DNA from: Teichococcus aerophilus | GTDB taxonomy: Bacteria; Pseudomonadota; Alphaproteobacteria; Acetobacterales; Acetobacteraceae | DNA: 64,000 nt | Assembly: GCF_014490485.1 (NCBI RefSeq) | Contig: NZ_JACTVA010000020.1 | Location: 1-64,000, forward strand | Direction of reading: 5' to 3' | Shown here: positions 1 to 8,847 of the stretch, one piece after another | How the letters are laid out: every line of letters begins with the position of its first letter | Numbering within the stretch: position 1 is the stretch's first letter | Translations under genes and position numbers: made by a program | The notes under the pieces: model-generated | Seen by the model: the letters and a program-made list of their open reading frames with translations, nothing else | Database searches by the model: none | What the model was told of the DNA's origin: nothing

Positions 1-295
1 CGACCGCCAGCGCGCGCCGCGCGACGACGACCGCCAGCGCGCGCCGCGCGACGACGCCCGCGCGCCGCGCGAGGAGCGTGGCCCGCGTGACGACCACCGT
101 GTTGCACGCGATGACCGCGGCCGTGGCCGGGACGAATCCCGCCGCGACGAGTACCGGCGCGAGCGGCGTGACCGTGACGACCTTGGCCCGTCGGTGCTGG
201 GCTTCGGCGACGCGGTGCCTGCCTTCATGCTGATCCCGATCCCTCGCCCGAAGCGGGATTCCCGCCCGGCCGAGGCCGACGCCGAAGCGGCCTGA
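1..295 (+). CDS. C-terminal tail of a probable DEAD-box RNA helicase (5' end outside window)
   Basis: An open frame enters from the window edge (first codon at base 2) and stops at 293-295. The visible 97 residues are an Arg/Asp-rich disordered tail. It opens with two copies of a nine-residue unit, DRQRAPRDD, encoded by a 27-bp tandem repeat at 1-54. It ends with a short hydrophobic segment, VLGFGDAVPAFMLIPIP, and an acidic end. RD-rich tails that bind RNA non-specifically are common on RhlE-like DEAD-box helicases of alphaproteobacteria, and the GFGD-PAFM ending resembles those proteins. No catalytic motif lies inside the window, so the family assignment is inference from tail composition. 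Another RNA-binding protein with an RD-rich tail is possible. Confidence 0.45.
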   Translation, partial: DRQRAPRDDDRQRAPRDDARAPREERGPRDDHRVARDDRGRGRDESRRDEYRRERRDRDDLGPSVLGFGDAVPAFMLIPIPRPKRDSRPAEADAEAA

Positions 296-302
296 TCCGC
301 AC

Positions 303-336
303 GGGCGGGGCGCTGCCACCTGGCATCGCCCCGCCC
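303..336 (+). terminator. Hairpin downstream of the helicase-like gene
   Basis: A perfect 10-bp stem (GGGCGGGGCG at 303-312 with CGCCCCGCCC at 327-336) encloses a second small stem, TGCCA/TGGCA. It starts 7 bases after the stop codon. No T-tract follows, so it is a terminator-like or RNA-stabilising hairpin rather than a textbook intrinsic terminator. The rest of the gap to 518 shows nothing recognisable. Confidence 0.5.
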
Positions 337-518
337 GGCGCCTGTGCGTGATGCACGCGCACCTGGGGCTCTACGGCCCGGGCGCCCACGCCCCGCCACC
401 CCGGTGAATGCAACACGGGGCCGGCTTGCCGCATGAGGCGGAGGGCGTCACTCTCTGTCTGCTGAGCTGCGCGGCCGAAGGTCTCCGCGACCGCCGGCCG
501 ACCGAGGAGGAATACCCA

Positions 519-1706
519 ATGAACGTCGTCACCCAGTCCGCCCGCCCGTCCTTCAGCTGGGAAGACCCGCTGCTGCTGGAGGACCAGCTCAGCGAGGACG
601 AGCGGATGATCCGCGAGGCCGCGCACCAGTACTGCCAGGAAAAGCTGTTCCCGCGCGTGCTGGAAGGCAACCGGCACGAGATCTTCCACCGGGAGATCAT
701 GAACGAATTCGGTGAGATGGGCTTCCTGGGCGCGACGCTGGACAGTCACGGTTGCGCCGGCGTCAACTATGTCTCCTATGGCCTGATCGCCCGTGAGGTC
801 GAGCGCGTCGATTCCGGCTACCGCTCCGCCTTCTCGGTGCAGTCCTCGCTCGCCATGTTCCCCATCTGGGCCTATGGCACCGACGCGCTGAAGGACCGGG
901 TGCTGCCCGGCATGCAGCAGGGCCAGCTGATCGGCTGCTTCGGCCTGACCGAGCCCGATGCCGGCTCCGACCCCGCCTCCATGCGCACGCGCGCCAAGAA
1001 GGTGGATGGCGGCTACCTGCTCTCCGGTTCCAAGACCTGGATCACCAATTCCCCCATCGCCGACATCTTCGTCGTCTGGGCGAAGGACGAGGCCGGCGAC
1101 GTGCGCGGCTTCGTGCTGGAGAAGGGCGCCAAGGGCCTGACCGCGCCGAAGATCGAAGGCAAGTTCAGCCTGCGCGCCTCCACCACCGGCATGATCATGA
1201 TGGAAGAGGTGTTCTGCCCGGAGGAGAACAAGCTGGACGTGAAGGGGCTGAAGGGCCCGTTCTCCTGCCTCAACCGCGCCCGCTACGGCATCGCCTGGGG
1301 CGCGCTGGGCGCCGCCGAGTTCTGCTGGCACGCCGCGCGTGACTACACCATGAACCGCCAGATGTTCGGCCGCCCGCTGGCGCAGACCCAGCTGATCCAG
1401 AAGAAGCTGGCGGACATGCAGACCGAGATCACCCTCGGCCTGCAGAGCGTGCTGCGCCTCGGCCGGCTGTTCGACGAGCACCGCGTGGCGCCGGAGATGA
1501 TCAGCCTGTGCAAGCGCAATTCCTGCGGCAAGGCTTTGGACATCGCCCGCGTGTCGCGTGACATGCACGGCGGCAACGGCATCGCCGACGAATACCACGT
1601 CATCCGCCACGTGATGAACCTGGAAGCGGTGAACACCTACGAAGGCACCCACGACGTGCACGCCCTGATCCTGGGCCGGGCGCAGACGGGGCTGAACGCG
1701 TTCTGA
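519..1706 (+). CDS. gcdH: Glutaryl-CoA dehydrogenase
   Basis: Flavoprotein of the acyl-CoA dehydrogenase family. It oxidises and decarboxylates glutaryl-CoA to crotonyl-CoA in lysine, tryptophan and aromatic catabolism. The 395 residues match the family length. The substrate/FAD-binding segment [17 protein letters not shown] lies near residue 143. The C-terminal signature includes [16 protein letters not shown] and NTYEGTHD, whose Glu (about residue 375) is the catalytic base. NTYEGTHD with the ending [12 protein letters not shown] is typical of glutaryl-CoA rather than straight-chain acyl-CoA dehydrogenases. The start at 519 follows a strong GAGGAGG ribosome site at 504-510; the frame extends further upstream but has no such site. 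The gene stands alone. Its 3' side runs into a repeat element that would separate it from the convergent efflux operon. Confidence 0.93.
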   Translation: MNVVTQSARPSFSWEDPLLLEDQLSEDERMIREAAHQYCQEKLFPRVLEGNRHEIFHREIMNEFGEMGFLGATLDSHGCAGVNYVSYGLIAREVERVDSGYRSAFSVQSSLAMFPIWAYGTDALKDRVLPGMQQGQLIGCFGLTEPDAGSDPASMRTRAKKVDGGYLLSGSKTWITNSPIADIFVVWAKDEAGDVRGFVLEKGAKGLTAPKIEGKFSLRASTTGMIMMEEVFCPEENKLDVKGLKGPFSCLNRARYGIAWGALGAAEFCWHAARDYTMNRQMFGRPLAQTQLIQKKLADMQTEITLGLQSVLRLGRLFDEHRVAPEMISLCKRNSCGKALDIARVSRDMHGGNGIADEYHVIRHVMNLEAVNTYEGTHDVHALILGRAQTGLNAF

Positions 1707-1720
1707 ACTAGAGCGAGGGA

Positions 1721-2102
1721 GAAGGCCGGGGGAAGGAATTTCCCCGGAACCCCCATCTTTTTTCTTCGAGTTTAAGACAGGGCTTTGGTGGCAGCGGTAG
1801 CGCTGGCATCGAAGCCCTTTTTGTATTCTGGATGCCACGCGCGCGGGGGCATTGGTCGCCGGATGTCCTGCTTTCGGCGCCAGACTGTAAGGGCGTCCTT
1901 TAGGGAGGCGGGCTCGGGTTACGCTGGGCCGATGTCCTCCCAACCCTTTCCCTTTTATTTCAATAAACTCCGCTGCCGTGCGTGCCTCCGCCACAGCTTC
2001 GACGGCGGTCACTGCCCTGGAACAACCCGCCCTCAGCTCGTCCCCAAAAACTAACAGAAAAAAGGAGGGGGTTTGGGGGAGTTCACTCCCCCAGCCTTTG
2101 CT
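1721..2102. repeat. Family A repeat, long divergent copy (A0)
   Basis: The element fills the gap between convergent gcdH and the efflux operon. The left end has the family hairpin in a G-rich variant followed by CCCCCATCTTTTTTCTTCGAG. The right end is a matching hairpin, GGGGGAGT/ACTCCCCC, preceded by a tract that reads as CTCCTTTTTT on the minus strand. The 280-bp interior does not align with the standard copies. It is AT-richer in part, around 1950-1970. No gene is supported inside. Confidence 0.6.
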
Positions 2103-2131
2103 CCCCCAAACACACTAAGGCATGCCCACGG

Positions 2132-3226
2132 TCATCCCGGCGGAACAGCAGCCCCCGGGTCCAGCGACACGGTGGCGCGAGCGGCGGGCCCCGAGGCCGT
2201 GTCGATGCTGACGACGACGGACATGCCGGGCGCAAGGTGCTCGACCTGCGGCTGGTCGGCGTCGATGGCGATCCGCACCGGCAGGCGCTGCGCCACCTTG
2301 GTGAAGTTGCCGGTGGCGTTGTCCGCCCGCAGCACGCTGAATTCGGAGCCGGTGGCAGGCGAGAAGGCCTCGATGCGGCCGCGCAGGACGGTATCGGGCA
2401 GCGCATCCACGGTGAAGCTGACGGGCTGGCCGACGCGCATGCCGTGCAGCTGGCCTTCCTTGAAGTTGGCGATCACCCATTTCCGCTCCGGCACCAGCGC
2501 CGCCAACTGGCTGCCGGCGGCGACGTACTGGCCGAGGCGGACGCCGATCTCGCCCAGCCGGCCATCCTGCGGCGCGACGATGCGGGTGTTCTGCAGGTCG
2601 ATCTCGGCCAGGTGCACCGCGGCCTCGGCGTTCTCCACCGCCGCCTGCAGGGAGGTGCGGTTGACGATGATGGTCTGCAGGTCCTGGCGGGAGACCTCCA
2701 GCGAGGCTTCCGCCTGATGCACGGCCGAGCGCGCCTGGGCGAGGCCGGAGCGCGCCTGATCCGCCGCGCTCTGGGTGGAGATGCCGCGCCCGGCGAGGGA
2801 GCCGATGCGACGGGCATTGGCCTCGGCGGTGTCCAGCGCGCTGCGGGCGGCGTCCAGCTGCGCCTCCCCGGCGCCGATGCGCGCCTCGGCGGAGCGGCGG
2901 CTCTGGTCGGCATTGCCGAGGTTGGCGCGCTGGATGTCCAGCGTGGCGCGGGCCTGCAGCAGCTTCTGGGCGTAGATGCGGTCGTCGATGCGCGCGACCA
3001 GTTCCCCGGCCCGGACGCGCTGGAAGTCCCGCACCGGGACCTCGGTGACATAGCCGGCCAGCTGGGGGGCAATGATGGTGACCTGGCCACGCACATAGGC
3101 GTTCTCGGTGGTCTCGACCGCGCTCTGGAAGGGCGGCAGGCGCCAGGCATAGAGGACGGTCAGGGCCCCGGCGAGGCCGACCATCAGGGCGGCGGCGAAG
3201 CGGACGATCTGGGCGGCTTTGGGCAT
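2132..3226 (-). CDS. HlyD/EmrA-family membrane fusion protein of a drug efflux pump
   Basis: Periplasmic adaptor of 364 residues that would link the inner-membrane MFS pump encoded just upstream to an outer-membrane channel. It has an N-terminal membrane anchor (residues about 10-27), then the barrel/lipoyl half with VRGQVTIIAPQLAGYVTEV and GELVARID. A long coiled-coil hairpin rich in Ala, Arg, Gln and Glu follows (about 75-190). The second lipoyl half, IVAPQDGRLGEIGVRLGQYV, and a C-terminal beta-barrel close the protein. The frame opens earlier, but MPKAAQIV at 3226 is preferred because it follows the pump stop codon by 17 bases. It is the last gene of marR-MFS-hlyD. No outer-membrane factor is encoded nearby, so a shared TolC-like protein is inferred. 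Confidence 0.88.
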   Translation of the reverse strand: MPKAAQIVRFAAALMVGLAGALTVLYAWRLPPFQSAVETTENAYVRGQVTIIAPQLAGYVTEVPVRDFQRVRAGELVARIDDRIYAQKLLQARATLDIQRANLGNADQSRRSAEARIGAGEAQLDAARSALDTAEANARRIGSLAGRGISTQSAADQARSGLAQARSAVHQAEASLEVSRQDLQTIIVNRTSLQAAVENAEAAVHLAEIDLQNTRIVAPQDGRLGEIGVRLGQYVAAGSQLAALVPERKWVIANFKEGQLHGMRVGQPVSFTVDALPDTVLRGRIEAFSPATGSEFSVLRADNATGNFTKVAQRLPVRIAIDADQPQVEHLAPGMSVVVSIDTASGPAARATVSLDPGAAVPPG

Positions 3227-3243
3227 GGTTCCCGCGATCCGGG

Positions 3244-4875
3244 TCAGGCGGCCGTGGCAGGATGGCGGGCGGAGAACCGCGCGCGCCACCAGCCATAGCC
3301 GGAGTGGAGGAGGATGAAGGCGAGCGCGGCGACGGCCAGGGCGGCGATCAGCAGGAAGGCGTCGTTATAGGCCAGGATGTTGGCCTCCCGCGTCGCCTGC
3401 TGCGCCAGCAGGGCCAGGCCTTCAGCGCTCAGCAACTGGCCGTCGGTCAGCACGCGGCCATAGGCGGCGGAGAGCTGGTGCACACGCTCGGCCACCACCG
3501 GGTTGGTCAGGGTGATGTGCTCGACGATCTGGGAGGAGTGGAACTTCTCCCGCAGCGTGACGAAGGTGCCGAAGAAGGCCGAGCCCATCAGGCCGCCGAT
3601 GCTCTGGGTGAACAGGAACACCAGCAGGAAGCTGGTCATGTAGGCCGGCCCCTGCCGCATGGTCTTGGTCAGCCCCACCAGCAGGGCCGGCGGCAGGAAC
3701 AACGCGCCGCCGAAGGCGATGAGCGACTGGCTGAGATACATGTCCCCCGGCCGGGTCAGGTTGGTGGCGTGGCCGTCCATCCAGGCGCCGGCGGCGATGA
3801 ACACCAGCGCGACGGCATGCAGGGTGTTCACCCGCTCCGGCCGCGTCAGCAGGGCGCAGACAACGCCGCCGAGGAAGGTGGCGGCCAGGATGGCGAGGTA
3901 GAGCAGCCGGCTCTGCTCGTTCATCAGGCCGAGGGTCTGGAACAGGCCGATGGCGCCCGCGGTCTGCTCTGCCAGCACGATGCGGAAGGCCAGCAGGATC
4001 AGCGTGAAGTGCACGATCTCCGGGCTGGTGAGCCACTGGATGTTCATCAGCGGCGTCTGCCGGTTCAGCTCGATCGCGGCGGCCAGCCCGATGGCGAGGG
4101 CGGCGATGGCCAGGCAGGCGCCGATCCAAGGCGCTTCGAACCACCAGTAGTAGCGGCCTAGGGCCAGCACCACGGCCAGTAGTCCGAAGCCGAGCGCGAC
4201 CAGCGGGTAGCTGATGAAATCCAGCCAGTGCAGCACCTTGGCGCGTGGCACCGGCGTCAGCGGCAGCAGGTAGACGACGCAGAGCGCCACCAGCGCCAGC
4301 CCGACCTCCAGCAGGTAAAGCCCGTGCCACAGGCCGATATCCAGCAGCCCGGGGGAGAGCAGCCGTGCCACCATCGGCGTGGCGGAAGAGCAGGCCAGCG
4401 CCATGCTGAGCCCCCAGCTCATCTTCCGCGCCGGCGGGAAGGCATCCAGCATGTAGAGGAAGGCGAGCGTCGACATGGGCGAGGCCGCGGCACCGGCGAA
4501 GAAGCGCACCACCACCGCCGAGTGCAGGTCGAACACAAACAGGTGCAGCAGGGAGACGGCGACGAAGATGGCGATGCTGATCTCGGCGAAGCGGCGCAGG
4601 CCGAACTGGGTGCGCACCTTGGTCAGCAGGATCGTCAGGCTGACATTCGGCGCCATGTAGGCGGCGACCAGCCAGGTGGATTCGTTCAGCGTGGCGCCGA
4701 GCGCGCCCTGGATCTGCTGGGTATTGACCGCGATCAGGTTCATCCCCAACCCCTGCGTCAGCCACAGCAGCACCGAGGCCGCGATGCAGGCCAGCATGCG
4801 CGGCAGCGGCACCGTATCCGGCGCGGGTGCGGGCGCGGCCGGTGGCGCGGGGGCCGGCGTCTCAGCGCCGCTCAT
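3244..4875 (-). CDS. EmrB/QacA-type (DHA2) MFS multidrug transporter
   Basis: Proton-driven drug exporter of 543 residues, the usual length for the 14-helix DHA2 family. A proline/alanine-rich cytosolic N terminus precedes the first membrane helix at about residue 27. Motifs of the group include ESTWLVAAYMAPNVSL in helix 2 and the PERVNTLH loop. A large periplasmic loop near residues 440-510 follows the last-but-one helices. Its start overlaps the end of marR by 14 bases, so the two are translationally linked. With hlyD it forms an EmrAB-like pair; the substrate cannot be read from sequence. The MarR protein upstream very likely represses the operon. Confidence 0.9.
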   Translation of the reverse strand: MSGAETPAPAPPAAPAPAPDTVPLPRMLACIAASVLLWLTQGLGMNLIAVNTQQIQGALGATLNESTWLVAAYMAPNVSLTILLTKVRTQFGLRRFAEISIAIFVAVSLLHLFVFDLHSAVVVRFFAGAAASPMSTLAFLYMLDAFPPARKMSWGLSMALACSSATPMVARLLSPGLLDIGLWHGLYLLEVGLALVALCVVYLLPLTPVPRAKVLHWLDFISYPLVALGFGLLAVVLALGRYYWWFEAPWIGACLAIAALAIGLAAAIELNRQTPLMNIQWLTSPEIVHFTLILLAFRIVLAEQTAGAIGLFQTLGLMNEQSRLLYLAILAATFLGGVVCALLTRPERVNTLHAVALVFIAAGAWMDGHATNLTRPGDMYLSQSLIAFGGALFLPPALLVGLTKTMRQGPAYMTSFLLVFLFTQSIGGLMGSAFFGTFVTLREKFHSSQIVEHITLTNPVVAERVHQLSAAYGRVLTDGQLLSAEGLALLAQQATREANILAYNDAFLLIAALAVAALAFILLHSGYGWWRARFSARHPATAA

Positions 4876-5338
4876 CGGCTGCGTCGCCAGCGAGGCTGCC
4901 GGCAGGCTGGGCCTCGATATTGCGGATGATGCGGCCGAGGACGCGGCTGGCGACCGCCAGCTCCTCCTCCGTGATGTCGTGCAGCAGGGTGTCGCGCAGG
5001 GCAGCGACCAGATCGTCCAGCTGGGCGGCCTGGGCGCGACCGGGGGCCGTCAGCGTCACCTGCTTCGCACGCCGGTCGCCATCGACGGCACTGCGCAGGA
5101 TCAGGTCCTGCTTCTCCAACCCATCTAGCAGGCGGACAATGGTCGGGTGTTCCAGCTCCAGCATCGCCGCCAGTTCGGTCTGGTTGACCGGCTCGTGCTT
5201 GCCGAGTTGCAGCATCAGCCGGGCCCGGGCCAGGTTCAGCCCACGCTCCCGTACCACCCCATCGAACAGCGTCCGCATCTTGCGGCCGGCCACGGACAGC
5301 TCCGTCAGGAAGCCGCTGCGCAGGGTGGAGGGGGGCAT
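4862..5338 (-). CDS. MarR-family transcriptional regulator of the efflux operon
   Basis: Winged-helix regulator of 158 residues and first gene of the efflux operon. The HTH-wing core is readable: LMLQLGKHEPVNQTELA, then MLELEHPTIVRLLDGLEKQDLI, then the wing RSAVDGDRRAKQVTLT. Dimerisation helices flank it at both ends. MarR proteins usually repress their own operon and release DNA when a drug or phenolic ligand binds. A 21-bp inverted repeat 23 bases upstream of the ATG is a good candidate operator. No Shine-Dalgarno sequence is visible before the ATG, and the likely -10 element is very close, so the mRNA may be nearly leaderless. Confidence 0.88.
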   Translation of the reverse strand: MPPSTLRSGFLTELSVAGRKMRTLFDGVVRERGLNLARARLMLQLGKHEPVNQTELAAMLELEHPTIVRLLDGLEKQDLILRSAVDGDRRAKQVTLTAPGRAQAAQLDDLVAALRDTLLHDITEEELAVASRVLGRIIRNIEAQPAGSLAGDAADERR

Positions 5339-5360
5339 GTGTGTTGGCGCCTTATATATA

Positions 5361-5381
5361 GCCAGCTAACTATTAGGTGGC
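5361..5381. promoter_or_regulatory. Candidate MarR operator
   Basis: Imperfect 21-bp palindrome of the form GCCA-N-CTAA-N3-TTAG-N-TGGC, the size and symmetry typical of MarR-family sites. It lies directly upstream of a TATATATAAG tract (minus strand, 5360-5351) that can serve as the -10 region of marR. A bound repressor would block RNA polymerase. Assignment to this MarR protein is by position only. Confidence 0.6.
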
Positions 5382-5481
5382 CATCATATGGACTTTGGAG
5401 GGACGGAGCGGCAAGCGCGTTGTGCGCAGGTCTCCTGCGATGTCTGAGATGGCTGGCTGGGGTGGACGAGCAAGGGAAGCG

Positions 5482-5729
5482 GAAGACCGGGGAAGGAATT
5501 CCCCGGACCCCTTCTTTCTCTTCTGCGAGTTTGGCGAAGCGCTGCAGGACTGAGAGCGGCGCTGCTTGATGATTTTAAATGGGGCCACCAGGGCTGAACC
5601 CTCAGTCGCCGGAGGTCCTAGACCTCCGGCGCACCCCGGCCATCTCCCAAGACCGCCCCCTCAGCAGCCACGCCCGGAAAACTCGAAAGAAGAAAAGATG
5701 GGGTCCGGGGAATTCCTTCCCCGGCCTTC
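5482..5729 (+). repeat. Family A repeat, standard copy (A1, forward)
   Basis: A 248-bp element. Both ends carry the 20-bp hairpin CCGGGGAAGGAATTCCCCGG (or its complement), followed inward by ACCCC and a T-rich tract. A third palindrome, CGCCGGAGGTC-C-TAGACCTCCGGCG, lies in the middle. It sits immediately downstream of the peroxiredoxin gene (minus strand), where the right end would terminate transcription. Forward orientation is defined by the inner left text GGCGAAGCGCT. Confidence 0.85.
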
Positions 5730-5791
5730 CGCCAACGCTTCTTGCGCCAGCGCCGATACGGGGCAAGGCCTTTCCTGCCCCATGTCGTTCG

Positions 5792-6274
5792 TCAGAGGGC
5801 CGCGAGGACCGTCTCGGCCTTCGAGACTTCGAATGCGCCGGATTCCTCGATGCCGAGGTAGGTGACCTTGCCGTCCTTCGCCACCAGGGCGAAGCGCTTG
5901 CAACGGACGCCCATGCCGCGCGGCGTCAGGTCCAGTTCCAGCCCCAGCGCCTTGGTGAACTCGGCCGAGCCGTCGGCCAGCAGCACCACTTCATCCGTGA
6001 TGCCCTGGTCCTTGCTCCAGGCCTGCAGCACGAAGGCGTCGTTCACCGCCATGCAGGCGATGGTGTCCACACCCTTGGCCTTCAGGGCGCCGGCCAGCTG
6101 GACGAAGCCGGGCAGGTGCTTGGCGGAGCAGGTCGGGGTGAAGGCGCCTGGCACACCGAACAGCACCACTGTCTTGCCGGCGAACAGTTCGGCGGAGGGC
6201 AGCTCGCGCGGCCCTTCGGCGCCGGCCTGGGTCAGCTTGGTGGCGGGGATGGTATCGCCGATCTGGATGGTCAT
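5792..6274 (-). CDS. Prx5-type peroxiredoxin
   Basis: Thiol peroxidase of 160 residues that reduces hydrogen peroxide and alkyl hydroperoxides, probably with glutathione or glutaredoxin as reductant. The family signature PGAFTPTCS places the peroxidatic cysteine at residue 49. Other features of the Prx5/AhpE-like thioredoxin fold are the N-terminal VGDTIP-like strand (QIGDTIPATKL), KGVDTIACMAVND, and the conserved Arg in TPRGMGVRCKRFALV. Length matches bacterial Prx5. The gene is transcribed divergently from yqgE and is monocistronic, with a family A repeat behind it. Confidence 0.92.
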   Translation of the reverse strand: MTIQIGDTIPATKLTQAGAEGPRELPSAELFAGKTVVLFGVPGAFTPTCSAKHLPGFVQLAGALKAKGVDTIACMAVNDAFVLQAWSKDQGITDEVVLLADGSAEFTKALGLELDLTPRGMGVRCKRFALVAKDGKVTYLGIEESGAFEVSKAETVLAAL

Positions 6275-6382
6275 GGGGTGCGTTCCTCGCAGCCTGTGGT
6301 GCAGCCTGAGTTTACGACATCGGGGTTGCTGTCAACCGCGGTGCTTGCACGGCGCCGCTGCTGCCGCCATCTTCGTTGAACC

Positions 6383-7054
6383 ATGCCCAAACGTGCGCGC
6401 GATCACGAATTCACCGACGCCCGCCTCACCGCTTCACAGGATGGACCGGGCGATGACAGCCGCCCGATCACCGCGCGGGAGGCACCCCCGGTCCAGCAGG
6501 AAGGCTATCTTGGCGGCCAGCTGCTGGTGGCCATGCCGGGACTGAACGACCCCCGATTCACCCGCGCCGTCATCTGCGTCTGTGCCCACTCGCCCGATGG
6601 CGCGATGGGCATCGTGCTGAACAAGCCGCTGGAGACGCTGAGTTTCGAGGACCTGCTGAAGCAGCTGGAGGTGGAGCCGGTGCCGCCGCAGCGGCAGATC
6701 CGCCTGCTGACCGGCGGTCCGGTGGAAGGTGGCCGCGGCTTCGTGCTGCACACCGCGGACTGGGAAAGCGATGCCAGCCTGAAGGTGGCCGGCAACCTGG
6801 CGCTGACCGCCAGCGTGGATATCCTGAAGGCCATCGCCGGCGGCGGCGGCCCGCGCCAGGGTCTGCTGGCGCTGGGCTATGCCGGCTGGGGCCCCGGCCA
6901 GCTGGAGGAAGAGATCCAGCGCAATGCCTGGCTGAACGTGACGCCCGACGAGGGCCTGCTGTTCGAGGGCGAGGCTGAGAGCAAGTGGCGCCAGGCTCTG
7001 GCCAAGCTGCGGATCGACCCGCTGCTGCTCTCCGCCAGCGCCGGACACGCCTGA
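6383..7054 (+). CDS. YqgE/AlgH family protein (UPF0301)
   Basis: Conserved cytoplasmic protein of the UPF0301/DUF179 family with unsettled biochemical function. Signature segments are GQLLVAMPGLNDPRFTRAVI, AMGIVLNKPLE, LLTGGPVEGGRGFVLHT and LLALGYAGWGPGQLEEEI. The chosen start at 6383 gives 223 residues, about 40 more than usual. The extra N terminus (DARLTASQDGPGDDSRP) is hydrophilic and may be real or may reflect a start further in. No good ribosome site is visible before 6383, so the start is uncertain. The gene is monocistronic and is followed by a large hairpin. Confidence 0.85.
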   Translation: MPKRARDHEFTDARLTASQDGPGDDSRPITAREAPPVQQEGYLGGQLLVAMPGLNDPRFTRAVICVCAHSPDGAMGIVLNKPLETLSFEDLLKQLEVEPVPPQRQIRLLTGGPVEGGRGFVLHTADWESDASLKVAGNLALTASVDILKAIAGGGGPRQGLLALGYAGWGPGQLEEEIQRNAWLNVTPDEGLLFEGEAESKWRQALAKLRIDPLLLSASAGHA

Positions 7055-7069
7055 CTGACGTCATCCTGA

Positions 7070-7112
7070 CCGCCGCGGGCTTCGCAGGCCCGCCGTTTCG
7101 CGCCAGGATGAC
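7070..7112 (+). terminator. Nested inverted repeat between yqgE and the dehydratase gene
   Basis: GTCATCCTG at 7070-7078 pairs perfectly with CAGGATGAC at 7104-7112, and an inner CGGGC/GCCCG stem extends the structure. It lies between the yqgE stop and the ribosome site GGAGGA of the next gene. It may terminate the first gene, or act as an operator or leader structure for the second. Confidence 0.4.
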
Positions 7113-7135
7113 CGACCCTGGAGGAAACAAAAACG

Positions 7136-8668
7136 ATGGATATCGCGGTCGATACGCCCTTCATCCGCCTGCACCCGGAGGACACGGTGCTGATCGCCCG
7201 GCGCGCGGCGCCGGAGGGTACGCCGGTCGCCCCGGGCATCACCGCCGCCGCCCGCATCCCACCCGGCCACAAGGTGGCCATCCGCGCCCATGCGGTGGGC
7301 GACGTGGTCAAGCGCTACGGCCAGATCATCGGCTTCGCCACCCAGCCCATCGCCCCGGGCGACTGGGTGCATGTGCAGAATTGCGGCATGGGCGAGTTCA
7401 CCAAGGATTACGCCTGGGGCGTCGATGCCAAGCCGACGCTGTATGTGCCGCAGCCTGCCACCTTCATGGGCATCGTTCGCCCGGATGGGCGGGTGGCCAC
7501 GCGCAACTACATCGGCATCGTCACCAGCGTGAACTGCTCGGCCCACGTCGCCTCGATGATCGCGGATGCGTTCAAGCGCAACCCGTTCATCGGCAACGAC
7601 CCGCTGGCCGAGTACCCGAACGTGGACGGCGTGGTGGCGCTGACGCACAAGACCGGCTGCGGCATGGGCGACAATGACGGGCTGCGCATCCTGCGCCGCA
7701 CGCTCGCCGGTTTCGCCCGGCACGTGAATTTCAGCCACGTCATCGCCATCGGCCTGGGCTGCGAGGTCAACCAGATCTCCGGCCTGCTGGAGGAACAGAA
7801 CCTCGCCGGGCGGCTGCGGAACATGGACATCCAGTCCATGGGCGGCACCCGCAAGACGGTCGAGGCCGGCATTGCCTTCGTGCGCGAGGTGCTGGACGAA
7901 TCCAACAAGGTGCACCGCCAGCCGGTGCCGGCCAGCCACCTGACCGTCGCCCTGCAATGCGGCGGCTCGGACGGCTATTCCGGCATCACCGCCAACCCGG
8001 CGCTCGGCGCGGCGTCCGACCTGCTGGTGCGCAACGGCGGCACCGTCATCCTCTCCGAGACCCCGGAGACCTATGGCGCCGAGCACCTGCTCACCCGCCG
8101 CGCCACCTCCCGCGAAGTCGGCCAGAAGCTGGTGGATCTGATGCGCTGGTGGGAAGAATACGCCGAGCGCGGGCAGGCGGAGCTGAACAGCAACCCCTCC
8201 CCCGGCAACAAGGCCGGCGGGCTGACGACCATCCTGGAAAAGTCCCTCGGCGCCATGGCCAAGGCTGGCACCACCAACCTGACCGCCGTGTACGACTACG
8301 CCGCGCCCGTAACGGACAAGGGTTTCGTCTTCATGGACACGCCGGGCTACGACCCGGTGGCCGCCACCGGCCAGGTGGCCGGCGGCGCCAACCTGGTCTG
8401 CTTCACCACCGGGCGCGGCAGCGTGTTCGGCTGCAAGCCCGCTCCCTCCATCAAGCTGGCGACCAACAGCGCCATGTACGAACGGATGGAAGAGGACATG
8501 GACGTGAACTGCGGCACCATCCTCTCCGGCCGCGAAAGCGTGGAGGAATGCGGGCAGCGGATCTTCGAACTGATCCTGCGCGTCGCCTCCGGCGAACACA
8601 CCAAGAGCGAAAGCTTCGATTTCGGCGCGGCGGAATTCGCGCCCTGGCCGATCGGCGCGACGATGTGA
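7136..8668 (+). CDS. UxaA/GarD-family altronate (or related sugar-acid) dehydratase
   Basis: Dehydratase of 510 residues combining both UxaA domains in one chain. The N-terminal SAF-like domain spans about residues 1-100 (DTVLIARRAAPEGTPV, IPPGHKVAIRA, VGDVVKRYGQIIG, VHVQNCGM). The larger domain begins at FMGIVRPDGRVATRNYIGIV. Conserved Cys/His motifs suggest the metal site: THKTGCGM, GLGCEVNQ, LQCGGSDGYSGITANPA and a C-terminal CKPAPSIKLATNS. The family removes water from D-altronate or D-galactarate to give 2-keto-3-deoxy acids; the actual substrate cannot be fixed from sequence. A strong GGAGGA site precedes the ATG. It stands alone, away from the other sugar-acid genes at 35-38.6 kb. Confidence 0.88.
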   Translation: MDIAVDTPFIRLHPEDTVLIARRAAPEGTPVAPGITAAARIPPGHKVAIRAHAVGDVVKRYGQIIGFATQPIAPGDWVHVQNCGMGEFTKDYAWGVDAKPTLYVPQPATFMGIVRPDGRVATRNYIGIVTSVNCSAHVASMIADAFKRNPFIGNDPLAEYPNVDGVVALTHKTGCGMGDNDGLRILRRTLAGFARHVNFSHVIAIGLGCEVNQISGLLEEQNLAGRLRNMDIQSMGGTRKTVEAGIAFVREVLDESNKVHRQPVPASHLTVALQCGGSDGYSGITANPALGAASDLLVRNGGTVILSETPETYGAEHLLTRRATSREVGQKLVDLMRWWEEYAERGQAELNSNPSPGNKAGGLTTILEKSLGAMAKAGTTNLTAVYDYAAPVTDKGFVFMDTPGYDPVAATGQVAGGANLVCFTTGRGSVFGCKPAPSIKLATNSAMYERMEEDMDVNCGTILSGRESVEECGQRIFELILRVASGEHTKSESFDFGAAEFAPWPIGATM

Positions 8669-8847
8669 CGCGACTGGAAGATCGGGGAGCATCCCTTCCC
8701 GGTCTTCCCGCTTACCGCTTTTCTTTTTTCGCTGGCTTTGATGCGTGGTGTTGGCGGCCTGTCGAGTGTCGACCGCCTACTGCGTGGCGGTACCGCGCTC
8801 TCGCTTCGCTACCTGATGAACAGATTTTTGGAGGCTGGATGGAAGGG

